DNA of 35,861 bases from Candidatus Moraniibacteriota bacterium (GTDB lineage Bacteria; Patescibacteriota; Minisyncoccia; JAHIHE01; JAGLIN01): the NCBI GenBank assembly GCA_030638895.1, contig DAOWDS010000057.1:1-35861 (forward strand), in the 5' to 3' direction. Under the pieces are notes generated by a model. That model saw nothing but the letters and a program-made list of their open reading frames with translations. It ran no database searches and had not been told where the DNA came from. Below, one piece after another: positions 8,762-17,251 of this stretch. Position numbers and translations under genes: made by a program. How positions within the stretch are numbered: the first letter of the stretch is position 1; each line of letters opens with the position of its first letter.

Positions 8762-9229
8762 TTATTTTTTCCTAAAAACCAGCCAGCTATTTTCTTTATT
8801 TTTACCAACTCCAAAGCCCCTTGTTTTTATGAGAGCATATTCGCCTTTTATTTTTTTGCCGTTTAACTTAAAAATAATTTCTTTAAATTCTTCTTTTTCA
8901 TTATATTTTTTGCTTATTAGCTCATATTCCCCATTATCCCATATTTCCACTTTTCCAGCTCCATAATTTCCCTCTTCTATCACTCCCTCAAAATCAATAT
9001 AATCTACATTATGATCTTCTACTTGAATCGCAAGCCGTTTTATTCCCGCTTCTTCTGAAATATTTTTCGGCACGGCCCATGATTTAAGAATAAAACCTTC
9101 ACTTCTCTTTTTATCTCCCGCACCTATTATATCAGCAGGCATTTCCAGCCTAAAATCATAATGAAGATGGCTTGCATGATGTTTTTGAATAACAAATCTA
9201 AACTGAGTTTTATTAGATTGAGTTGGCAT
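8762..9229 (-). CDS. Stand-alone LigD-type 3'-phosphoesterase domain protein
   Basis: FVIQKHHASHLHYDFRLEM...LKSWAVPK...VEDHNVDYIDFEGVIEEGNYGAGKVEIWDNGEYEL. Confidence 0.88.
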   Translation of the reverse strand: MPTQSNKTQFRFVIQKHHASHLHYDFRLEMPADIIGAGDKKRSEGFILKSWAVPKNISEEAGIKRLAIQVEDHNVDYIDFEGVIEEGNYGAGKVEIWDNGEYELISKKYNEKEEFKEIIFKLNGKKIKGEYALIKTRGFGVGKNKENSWLVFRKK

Positions 9230-9275
9230 AATATTTTATACGTTGACTGAATTTAATATAAATGATATTTTATTT

Positions 9276-11303
9276 TTATTCCAACACAGCCTTTATTCTT
9301 CTCACGCCAGAGCTTGAAGACTGTTCTTTTTTAATTTTGAATTTTCCAAGTTCGCTTGTATTTTTCACATGAGGACCGCCGCATATTTCTTTTGAAAAAG
9401 CCTGTCCTGAGCTTGTCGCAGGTCCTATCGTATAAACTTTCACCTTTTCCCCATATTTAGACTCAAACACGCCCATAGCGCCAAGATGCTTCGCGTCTTC
9501 CAAACTCATTTCTTCGAATGAAACCGGAAGGTTTTTTTGTATCTGCTCATTCACCACTTCTTCAACCTTCTGTTTTTCTTCATCGGTTAATTTATTTGCG
9601 TGAGAATAATCAAACCTCAATCTTTCAGCGGTTATATTGCTTCCTTTTTGAAACACATGTTTACCCAAAACCCTTCTTAATGATTCTAATAATAAATGCG
9701 CCACGGTATGAAGTCTGGTTGTTTCCTCGCTCGAATCAGCAAGTCCGCCTTTAAATTTTCCAGCCGAAGCTGTGCGGGAAAGAGCTTGGTGTTTTTTGAG
9801 TTCTTCGTTGAATGACTTGATTATTTGATCTTTAAATGAAAATTCTCTTTTGAAGTAACTTTTTATTTCTTCCAATGATACTTCTACCGGCAAACCGTCA
9901 CTCTGATAAAGATCAAAAAGCTCTCTGCCTATTTCTTTCGCCCTTTTTTCAAAATTAGCCCTTGGAACAGCCATGCCCGCAGGTGTTTTTACATATCTTA
10001 AAAAAATTGCGTGTAGTTTTTTTATACCCCTTTCTAATGTCCTCTCAAACTTATTCTCCTCTTTTATAATCTCCTCTAAAATATTATTCTTATTCTTCTC
10101 AAGTTCTGGATAGAATTCTTTATAAATTTCAATCACAGTTTCAACGAGTGGCGATAAAAATCCATTTGGCAATTTCAACAAATTTCCATGCCTGATTGCA
10201 CGCCGCAATAATCTTCTCACAATATATCCCCTGTCTAAGTTAGAAGGAACAACGCCGTCAGAAATCATAAAAACGGATGTTCTGGTATGATCAGCAACAA
10301 TTCTTTCACTTTTAGATTCATAGCTAGGCAAGTTCACCATAACATTATTGTCCTGATTGTCATTCTGAGCCATAGACAAAAGAAGCCCAGAATTAGACTC
10401 CTTGCGTGTAGTTACGGGATTGCTTCGTGCTTCGCCCTCACAATAACAATATATTAACTCTTTAGCCTTCATAACAATCGGCGCTAACACGTCCGTTTCG
10501 TAAATATTATCAAATCCATTTAAAATCGCTAAGGTTCTTTCCATTCCCATTCCCGTATCAACATTTTTCTTTTCAAGTGGAATATATTTTCCTTCGGCAT
10601 TTTTATTATATTCCATAAAAACATTATTCCAGATTTCCACATATCTTCCGCAATGACATCCCGGCTTGCAATCATCCTGATTTGGACATTCTTTAAAATT
10701 TACAGACTGACCAAGATCAATAAAAATTTCCGTATCAGGTCCGCACGGCCCAATTTCTCCGGCAGGTCCCCACCAATTGTCTTCTTTTGAAAGCGGAAAA
10801 ATCCTTGCGTTTTCATTATTCTTTTTTTCTTTGTCAAAAATGTCTGTATTAATCCCAAATTTTTCAAAACACTCCTGCCAAATTTTGATTGACTCTTCGT
10901 CACGAGGAGTATCTTCATTTCCCTCAAAAACCGTGACTTTAATTTTTTTAGGATCAATTCCAAGCCATTTTTTATCAATCAAAAATTCAAAACTCCAACG
11001 AATTGAATCATCCTTAAAATAATCGCCCAACGACCAATTTCCAAGCATTTCAAAAAAAGTATTATGCGTACTATCGCCCACATTGTCAATATCCCCTGTT
11101 CTAACGCATTTTTGAACATTCACAAGCCTTTTTCCTTCAGGATGAATTTCGCCAAGCAAATATGGCACCAAAGGATGCATCCCCGCAGTCGTAAAAAGCA
11201 CAGTCGGATCATTTTCAGGTACTAAAGATGCTGAAGAAATTTCGCTATGCCCTTTTTCTTTGAAAAATTTTATATATTTTTGACGCAATTCTTTAGATGT
11301 CAT
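9276..11303 (-). CDS. alaS: Alanyl-tRNA synthetase lacking the C-terminal C-Ala domain
   Basis: FTTAGMHPLVPYLLG, NVGDSTHNTFFEMLGNWSLGDYFK, DRGYIVRRLLRRAIRHG, HTVAHLLLESLRRVLG, CGGPHVKNTSELGKFKI. Confidence 0.96.
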   Translation of the reverse strand: MTSKELRQKYIKFFKEKGHSEISSASLVPENDPTVLFTTAGMHPLVPYLLGEIHPEGKRLVNVQKCVRTGDIDNVGDSTHNTFFEMLGNWSLGDYFKDDSIRWSFEFLIDKKWLGIDPKKIKVTVFEGNEDTPRDEESIKIWQECFEKFGINTDIFDKEKKNNENARIFPLSKEDNWWGPAGEIGPCGPDTEIFIDLGQSVNFKECPNQDDCKPGCHCGRYVEIWNNVFMEYNKNAEGKYIPLEKKNVDTGMGMERTLAILNGFDNIYETDVLAPIVMKAKELIYCYCEGEARSNPVTTRKESNSGLLLSMAQNDNQDNNVMVNLPSYESKSERIVADHTRTSVFMISDGVVPSNLDRGYIVRRLLRRAIRHGNLLKLPNGFLSPLVETVIEIYKEFYPELEKNKNNILEEIIKEENKFERTLERGIKKLHAIFLRYVKTPAGMAVPRANFEKRAKEIGRELFDLYQSDGLPVEVSLEEIKSYFKREFSFKDQIIKSFNEELKKHQALSRTASAGKFKGGLADSSEETTRLHTVAHLLLESLRRVLGKHVFQKGSNITAERLRFDYSHANKLTDEEKQKVEEVVNEQIQKNLPVSFEEMSLEDAKHLGAMGVFESKYGEKVKVYTIGPATSSGQAFSKEICGGPHVKNTSELGKFKIKKEQSSSSGVRRIKAVLE
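10358..10455. repeat. Palindromic dispersed-type element inserted in frame in alaS (approximate limits)
   Basis: Ends TGTCATTCTGAG...CTCACAATAACA (imperfect inverted repeat, 10/12); encodes CYCEGEARSNPVTTRKESNSGLLLSMAQNDNQDNN, absent from canonical AlaRS spacing. Confidence 0.6.
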
Positions 11304-11387
11304 AAATTATATTTAGTATTTAGAATCAAGCTTAGTGTTTACTATTAAAGTATATCTCAATTCAATAAAAAAATAAAGGGATTGCCT

Positions 11388-11621
11388 TTATTTGTCAATT
11401 TTTTGTCCTTTTAAGATATCAACCTCTTCTTTAAGGATTGCTACTGTTTCTTTTAAGATATCAACCTCTTCTTTAAGGATTACTACCACATTACAGACGG
11501 AATTAAAAACCAATGTTAGGTTTTCCGGCGTTAATTTTTGGGTATTTATTTTACGAAGTATTTCATTTCCTCTTTCTTCACGCGACATTATTTTGCTTAA
11601 TGCAGAACTGACTGCAACCAT
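11388..11621 (-). CDS. Small coiled-coil protein with 14-aa repeats
   Basis: ILKEEVDILKETVAILKEEVDILK; strong SD ggagg upstream of ATG; 42-bp DNA tandem repeat. Confidence 0.75.
   Translation of the reverse strand: MVAVSSALSKIMSREERGNEILRKINTQKLTPENLTLVFNSVCNVVVILKEEVDILKETVAILKEEVDILKGQKIDK
11409..11492. repeat. 42-bp tandem repeat (2 copies)
   Basis: ttttaagatatcaacctcttctttaaggatt starts at 11409 and again at 11451. Confidence 0.8.
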
Positions 11622-11652
11622 AATTTATCCTCCATATTCAAATTATATCCAA

Positions 11653-11681
11653 ACAATATCAAAGCTATCCATCTTTGTCAA
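11653..11681 (-). promoter_or_regulatory. sigma70-type promoter TTGACA-N17-TATTGT for 11388..11621
   Basis: Reverse complement: TTGACA 11676-11681, TATTGT 11653-11658. Confidence 0.6.
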
Positions 11682-11733
11682 ACTCACAAACTAATAATTC
11701 ATAACCAATAACCCAGTATTTCCCATTTTACCA

Positions 11734-11773
11734 CATAGTGTATTTTACAACAGACGTTGTAAAATACACTATG
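11734..11773. terminator. Perfect 18-bp hairpin downstream of mnmA
   Basis: catagtgtattttacaac agac gttgtaaaatacactatg. Confidence 0.7.
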
Positions 11774-11812
11774 GAAATAAAAAAAATATTTTAGTATTAT
11801 TGAATATTTCCA

Positions 11813-12928
11813 TTATGTTATAATTCCTCCTCCTAAAATTTCACTTCCTTTATAAAAAACGATTGATTGTCCTGGCATAACCGCTCGCTGTGCTTTAGAA
11901 AATTTAACTGCATATTTTTCTTTGATTTTATTGACAACCACAAGTTCTTCGTCCATGCTATATCTTACTTTTGCTTTTATTTTAAGAGGAAACTTGGAAA
12001 TATTACCGGAAATCCAATTTACCTTTTTTACTACAAGCTCATTTGAAAATAAATTTTTGTAATTTTTATTATTGCTTACGATAAGCTGATTTTTTTTACG
12101 GTTCATTCCAATCACATAATACGGTCCAGTTCCGCCAATTCCAATATCCCTTCTTTGTCCTATTGTATATAAAGGCAGCCCTTTGTGCTTTCCTAACACA
12201 TCACCGCTTACGTCAATTATTTCTCCCGGAATCAATTTTATATATTTTTTCAAAAAATCTCCATAGCGTTTGCTTTGTATAAAACAAATTTCCTGGCTCT
12301 CTTTTCTCTCCGCAATTTCAAAGCTATATTTTTTTGCCAAAATTCTAATATCTTTTTTTTCATAATCACCAATTGGGAAAAGGCAATGTTTTAATTTCTT
12401 TTGATTTAAAGTGTAGAGGAAATAGGATTGATCTTTATTTTCATCTTTGGCTTTTAATAATTTATAATTGATTTTTAGTTTTAAGTTTTTAGTTTTAAGT
12501 TTTTTTACATAATGTCCTGTCGCCACAAAATCTGCTCCAATAGCCATAGCCTTATCAATCATTACTCCAAACTTAATACTGCGATTACATTCAATACAAG
12601 GATTTGGAGTTCTGCCTTGCTTATATTCAAAAAGAAAATAATCAACGACAGCTTTTTTAAATTCTTTATCAACATTTATAGAATAAAATTTAATGCCAAG
12701 CTTTTGAGCGACTTTTCTTGCTCCTTCTTCCGCCTCGCGAGAACAGCATCTATTTTCAATATGCGTATCAATCGCTTGCAACTTATCCGAAACATCATGC
12801 CAAAAATACATAAAAACACCGATGACTTCATAGCCTTGTTCTTGCAAAAGTGCCGCTGCCACAGAAGAATCAACTCCGCCGGACATTCCGACAATAACTT
12901 TTTTTGATTTATTTATTGCTCTTGACAT
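11813..12928 (-). CDS. mnmA: tRNA-specific 2-thiouridylase
   Basis: VIVGMSGGVDSSVAAALL, TPNPCIECNRSIKFG, ATGHYVK, KDQSYFLYTL. The ORF track extends to 12976; the likely start is MSRA. Confidence 0.95.
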   Translation of the reverse strand: MSRAINKSKKVIVGMSGGVDSSVAAALLQEQGYEVIGVFMYFWHDVSDKLQAIDTHIENRCCSREAEEGARKVAQKLGIKFYSINVDKEFKKAVVDYFLFEYKQGRTPNPCIECNRSIKFGVMIDKAMAIGADFVATGHYVKKLKTKNLKLKINYKLLKAKDENKDQSYFLYTLNQKKLKHCLFPIGDYEKKDIRILAKKYSFEIAERKESQEICFIQSKRYGDFLKKYIKLIPGEIIDVSGDVLGKHKGLPLYTIGQRRDIGIGGTGPYYVIGMNRKKNQLIVSNNKNYKNLFSNELVVKKVNWISGNISKFPLKIKAKVRYSMDEELVVVNKIKEKYAVKFSKAQRAVMPGQSIVFYKGSEILGGGIIT

Positions 12929-12950
12929 ATTTTTATTATTATGATATGAT
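12922..12950 (+). promoter_or_regulatory. sigma70-type promoter TTGACA-N17-TATGAT for 13028..13363
   Basis: ttgaca 12922-12927, tatgat 12945-12950; the -35 box overlaps the divergent mnmA start codon. Confidence 0.7.
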
Positions 12951-13027
12951 GTTTTGTTAAGTAGGAAAATTATCATATTTCAACTTAACATAATATTTTT
13001 TATTATTTAGAAAAGGAGGGCAATTTA

Positions 13028-13363
13028 ATGCCAACGCAAGATGAGATACTGAAAAAGTATAACGAGAATCACAAACAAAATTCAATCAGAAGAACAAGAA
13101 CAGAAGCAATAAAATATCAGCTTTATGGCTGTCAAACTTGCGGAACAATAGATGACACACTCCGTATTGGAGATGTTATCAAAGTTCTCGACAGGACTAG
13201 CAATGCTTGGAACAATAAAACGGGCACCATAACTTCATTTGAAGTACTTTTTAACGGAAACGTTATAATGTGGTTTAGGGGATATTTCGGACATATTATT
13301 GGTACTAAAATACAAAAATTGTGTCCAAAATGTCTTGAACCCGTTCACGAAATGATCATATAA
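13028..13363 (+). CDS. Hypothetical protein with two CxxC knuckles
   Basis: GCQTCGTI...LCPKCLEP; strong SD aaaaggagggcaatttaATG. Confidence 0.8.
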   Translation: MPTQDEILKKYNENHKQNSIRRTRTEAIKYQLYGCQTCGTIDDTLRIGDVIKVLDRTSNAWNNKTGTITSFEVLFNGNVIMWFRGYFGHIIGTKIQKLCPKCLEPVHEMII

Positions 13364-13446
13364 TGATCAAAGCGAGATTTGCTCCGCGGAGTACATCTCT
13401 TCTTTTTTTTATTTATACAGCTCCTTCAGATATTTATCCTTCTTAA

Positions 13447-13475
13447 AAAATTTGTCTTTTTGACAAAATTTTTAT
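13447..13475 (+). terminator. Terminator-like hairpin after 13028..13363
   Basis: aaatttgtctttttgacaaaattttt followed by a T-rich run. Confidence 0.5.
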
Positions 13476-13488
13476 TTTTTCACTCATC

Positions 13489-13522
13489 GAAGTCTAACTT
13501 CGGGCACCTGAAGTTAGACTTC
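13489..13522. terminator. Perfect 13-bp hairpin between convergent genes
   Basis: gaagtctaacttc gggcacct gaagttagacttc. Confidence 0.7.
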
Positions 13523-13523
13523 T

Positions 13524-13904
13524 TTAATCATATAATTCTTTCAAAAATTTATCCTTCTTAAACTTCTTGATATTCTTCGTCACCTGCTTATAAAATTCTG
13601 GGTAGTGAATTCTGTTTATCCAGCGGAATTTATGAAGTTGGCGATATGGTTTTTTTTGATGATGGGCAAGCTCGTGCGCGATAACGGCAAGAATACTGCT
13701 GTATTTTTTTGGCTTTTTAAGTTTCTGCGTATAAATATCAACAACAACTAATTTTGATTTTAAATTAGTATATCCGAGTTTGTAATTTTTCACATATCCA
13801 TCTCCTACTCGTATTACTTTTGGCTTAAAAGTAAAATCTCTAAGCTTCAATGCTTCGCAAGATCTTTGAAATATTTTTTCACAATTTTTTTCGTGAGTGT
13901 TCAT
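13524..13904 (-). CDS. HExxH zinc metallopeptidase-like protein (YgjP/WLM-like)
   Basis: SILAVIAHELAHHQKKPYRQLHKFRWINRIHYPEFYK. Confidence 0.7.
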   Translation of the reverse strand: MNTHEKNCEKIFQRSCEALKLRDFTFKPKVIRVGDGYVKNYKLGYTNLKSKLVVVDIYTQKLKKPKKYSSILAVIAHELAHHQKKPYRQLHKFRWINRIHYPEFYKQVTKNIKKFKKDKFLKELYD

Positions 13905-13913
13905 AATTTATAA

Positions 13914-15815
13914 TTAAATGTCATTCTGAAAATTTCTATCCTCAAAATACCATTTCAACGCTTCCTTCACAACTGGCACGGCCGCGGCATATCCCTCCCC
14001 TCCGCCTTCTACAATAATCGCCATAACAATTTCTGGATTGTCATAAGGAGCATACGCGATATACCAGGCATGTGTTTTTTGATTTCCATAATATTGGGCG
14101 GTTCCTGTTTTACCTGCAACTTCTATCTGCAGATCATATAGTGCTATTCCCGAACCCGATGTAACATTTTCTCTCATTCCTTTTTGAACCCATTTTAAAT
14201 TTTCAAGATCTACAAAATTCTCTCTAATTATCTTTGGACTGATATCTTTAATTATATTGCCATCAGAATCTATAATTTTATCAACTACTTGCGGCTGAAA
14301 TAATTTTCCTCCATTTGCGATTACAGCAGTATAACTTGCAATTTGAAGCGGAGTCACCAAAATATCGCCTTGTCCTATGGAAACATGATAAGTGTCGCCT
14401 ATATACCATTTTTCGTCTTTTTTGTCTTGCTTCCATTGCTGATCTGGAACAAGACCAGTTTTTTCTCCAGGAAGATCAATGCCAAGCGAATTGCCAAGTC
14501 CGAAAAGATCTGCGTATTTTTTGATTCGATCGATTCCCAAACCCTCTATGCCGCCGTATCCGCCGCCAACCGTATAAAAATATACATTGCAAGATTGCGC
14601 GAGGGCTCCAGTTAAATCAATCATCCCGTGAACCTTCCAATCTGGAAAAATATACGATCCTACATATATTGCCCCGCCACCGACTATTTTGCGTTTAGGA
14701 TCTATAATTTTTTCCTGTAAAGCCGCCACTCCGACAAGAGGCTTAAAAGTTGATCCTGGAGGATATTCTCCGGCAATCGTCTTATTTAAAAGAGGATTGG
14801 TTTTATCAGCAAGTAATTTGTTATAATCGTCATTGTTAATTCCTTTCGCAAAAAGATTATTATCATAAGAAGGAAAATTAACTAGCGCGAGAACCGCGCC
14901 GTTTTTCGGATTTAAAGCAACGACAGAAGCTCCTGCTTCAGTTTTAAGTTTTGTTATAATTTTATCCAGTTCATTATATATTTTTTTTTGCAAGCCAGAA
15001 TCTATGTTTAAAATCAGACTATTCCCCGATTCTGAATTTTCTTTTTTTATTACTCTTATTGTTTTTCCAAAAGAATCCACTTCAATCTCTTGCTTTCCAT
15101 ATTTTCCTCTAAGCTGTTCTTCGTAAAATAATTCTAATCCATCTTTTCCTATCATATCAGTAAGCTGATACTCTTGATAATTTTCAAGTTCAACCTCATT
15201 TATTCTTCCGCTATACCCTATAATATTTGAAAAGTATTTACTGTCAATATAATTTCGTATAGCGTTTTTCTCTAGTTCAACCCCGTCTATTTTCTTTATT
15301 TTTTCTTCCAGTATCAACGCTTTGTCTTTTTCTATATTTGCTAAAATTAAAACAGATTGATATAAAAATCTATCCGCTTTATCAATCTTCATCCTTAAAT
15401 CGCTCTCACTTATTTCAGTTATATCGGAAAGTTTTCTTATTTTATCATTGATATTATTTTTATCTTTTAAAAAAGTATGTGGCATTATAATAAGATCAAA
15501 AATAGGCGCGTTAAAAATAATTTGTTTATTATTTTTATCATAAATTATTCCTCGAGGAGATTTAACAGCGACAATTCTTTTATAATTATTTTCTGAAATT
15601 TTTGCGTAATATCTTCCTTTCACTATTTGTAAATAGGCCGTTTGAAAAACAAGGACCAACAGAGCAAGAAAAAATAATTTTTTAACTGCATTTATACTCT
15701 CGCCACCTAAAGGGATTTCCATGTTATTTTCTTCTTTCTCCATAAAATCCAAAAAAAGCTCTTCTGGCTCAAGAAGGTCTTTATTTTTATTTTTTATAAA
15801 ATACTTATTTTTCAT
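13914..15815 (-). CDS. mrdA: Penicillin-binding protein 2 (transpeptidase)
   Basis: AGEYPPGSTFKPLVG (SxxK), SCNVYFY (SxN), AGKTGTAQ (KTG). Confidence 0.95.
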   Translation of the reverse strand: MKNKYFIKNKNKDLLEPEELFLDFMEKEENNMEIPLGGESINAVKKLFFLALLVLVFQTAYLQIVKGRYYAKISENNYKRIVAVKSPRGIIYDKNNKQIIFNAPIFDLIIMPHTFLKDKNNINDKIRKLSDITEISESDLRMKIDKADRFLYQSVLILANIEKDKALILEEKIKKIDGVELEKNAIRNYIDSKYFSNIIGYSGRINEVELENYQEYQLTDMIGKDGLELFYEEQLRGKYGKQEIEVDSFGKTIRVIKKENSESGNSLILNIDSGLQKKIYNELDKIITKLKTEAGASVVALNPKNGAVLALVNFPSYDNNLFAKGINNDDYNKLLADKTNPLLNKTIAGEYPPGSTFKPLVGVAALQEKIIDPKRKIVGGGAIYVGSYIFPDWKVHGMIDLTGALAQSCNVYFYTVGGGYGGIEGLGIDRIKKYADLFGLGNSLGIDLPGEKTGLVPDQQWKQDKKDEKWYIGDTYHVSIGQGDILVTPLQIASYTAVIANGGKLFQPQVVDKIIDSDGNIIKDISPKIIRENFVDLENLKWVQKGMRENVTSGSGIALYDLQIEVAGKTGTAQYYGNQKTHAWYIAYAPYDNPEIVMAIIVEGGGEGYAAAVPVVKEALKWYFEDRNFQNDI

Positions 15816-16308
15816 CTTTGCGCAAAAGAATATAAGTTAAAGGATAAATCATAATCATCGTATAAATTATTTGAAAAACAATTATAAGCAAAAATTGCTT
15901 TGCATTTAAAAAAATTTGTTGAAAATCACTGGTATTGATTAAGAAAATATATACAACATTGTAAACTAAAATAGAAAAAGAGGAGATAAAAAACAAATTA
16001 TATGAAAATAATTCTTTAAGAAAATAATGATTTAGATATGATGAAATAAAAATCGCGACAAGAATACTAACAATAACAGAACCAAAACAATTTCCTGAGA
16101 ATATATCCAAAATAAATCCAGCTAAAAAAGCTGGGTAAAATATATTTGCAGATTTACTATCTAGGGCCGAAAACGCCAACAGCAACGCAAGAATAATATT
16201 TGGAATATGATTACCAGCAAAAAACTGCGGGATAAAAGTAATTTGCAAAAATAAAAACGTGAATAAAAATAATATGAATGTATAATTTTTTATTTTTCTA
16301 TTAATCAT
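15805..16308 (-). CDS. mreD: Rod shape-determining protein MreD
   Basis: Multi-TM protein between mreC and mrdA; FLAGFILDIFSG. Confidence 0.85.
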   Translation of the reverse strand: MINRKIKNYTFILFLFTFLFLQITFIPQFFAGNHIPNIILALLLAFSALDSKSANIFYPAFLAGFILDIFSGNCFGSVIVSILVAIFISSYLNHYFLKELFSYNLFFISSFSILVYNVVYIFLINTSDFQQIFLNAKQFLLIIVFQIIYTMIMIYPLTYILLRKDEK

Positions 16309-16329
16309 ATTTAGGAAACGGTTATTTGT

Positions 16330-17154
16330 TTATAACTCCATACTAGCTATAAATATCTCTTCAACTTTATTAATATCCACAAACATATTTATCTCTGCCG
16401 ACTTGAAAACATTATTCGCAGATTCTTCTATATTTAAAACCCTTCCTATTATCAAACCTTTTGGAATTTTATCTTCCAATCCAGAAGTTATAATTAAATC
16501 GCCTACAGTAAGCTTTTCCGACTGATTGATCATTTCCAATTTTACCCCAGTCGCATAGCTGCCCCTAACAACACCATTAGATCTGCTAATTTGAGTTATA
16601 GAATTAATAGAACTTTTTGAGTCTGTTATCAGCATAACTTTCGAAAAATTGGTAAATACTTCTATAATTTTTCCAATCAACAAGCCTCCAGAAACAACAA
16701 CTGGCTGTCCCTCTTGAATGTCATTATTTTTCCCTAAATCAATAAAAACGTACTTTCCAAAATTACTAGGGTCTCTTCCTGTAATGCTTGCCATTTGCCA
16801 CTTAATACAAACTCCCGCAGAACAACTATTTTTTGAGAACTTCATCTGTTTTCTTAAAATTTCATTTTCCCTTTGCATTTCCTTTAACTTCAAAATTTCA
16901 TAACCCATTTTTAAATTTTCTTCATTAATCCTTATATTTTCATTTTTAAATTCATCTATGTTTTCAATTGTCCAAAAAAAATTATTTACTTTATTGGAAT
17001 ATGTTTGGAATGTTTTTCCGATAGGACTTGCGAAAGAAGTTGTATAATTTTTTATTTGATTTAAATTTTCAGTCTTATTCAAAAAAATTAGCAGCGCAAC
17101 TACTACTAATAAAAAAATAAAAGTTACTATTTTAGCATTGATTTCCTTATTCAT
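16330..17154 (-). CDS. mreC: Rod shape-determining protein MreC
   Basis: TGRDPSNFGKYVFIDLGKNNDIQEGQPVVVSGGLLIGKI; LIITSGLEDKIPKGLIIG. The ORF track extends to 17187. Confidence 0.93.
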   Translation of the reverse strand: MNKEINAKIVTFIFLLVVVALLIFLNKTENLNQIKNYTTSFASPIGKTFQTYSNKVNNFFWTIENIDEFKNENIRINEENLKMGYEILKLKEMQRENEILRKQMKFSKNSCSAGVCIKWQMASITGRDPSNFGKYVFIDLGKNNDIQEGQPVVVSGGLLIGKIIEVFTNFSKVMLITDSKSSINSITQISRSNGVVRGSYATGVKLEMINQSEKLTVGDLIITSGLEDKIPKGLIIGRVLNIEESANNVFKSAEINMFVDINKVEEIFIASMEL

Positions 17155-17251
17155 AAAAGTCATATTAACATGTAAACATTTTAACATACTAACATATAAA
17201 CAGACTGATACAGAAATTTGGGGATGTTAAAATGTGAGTATGTTAGTATGT

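Noticed and set aside
12512-12907. 131-aa plus-strand ORF
   Set aside because: Antisense to mnmA, which has clear motifs; no SD and no recognisable domain.
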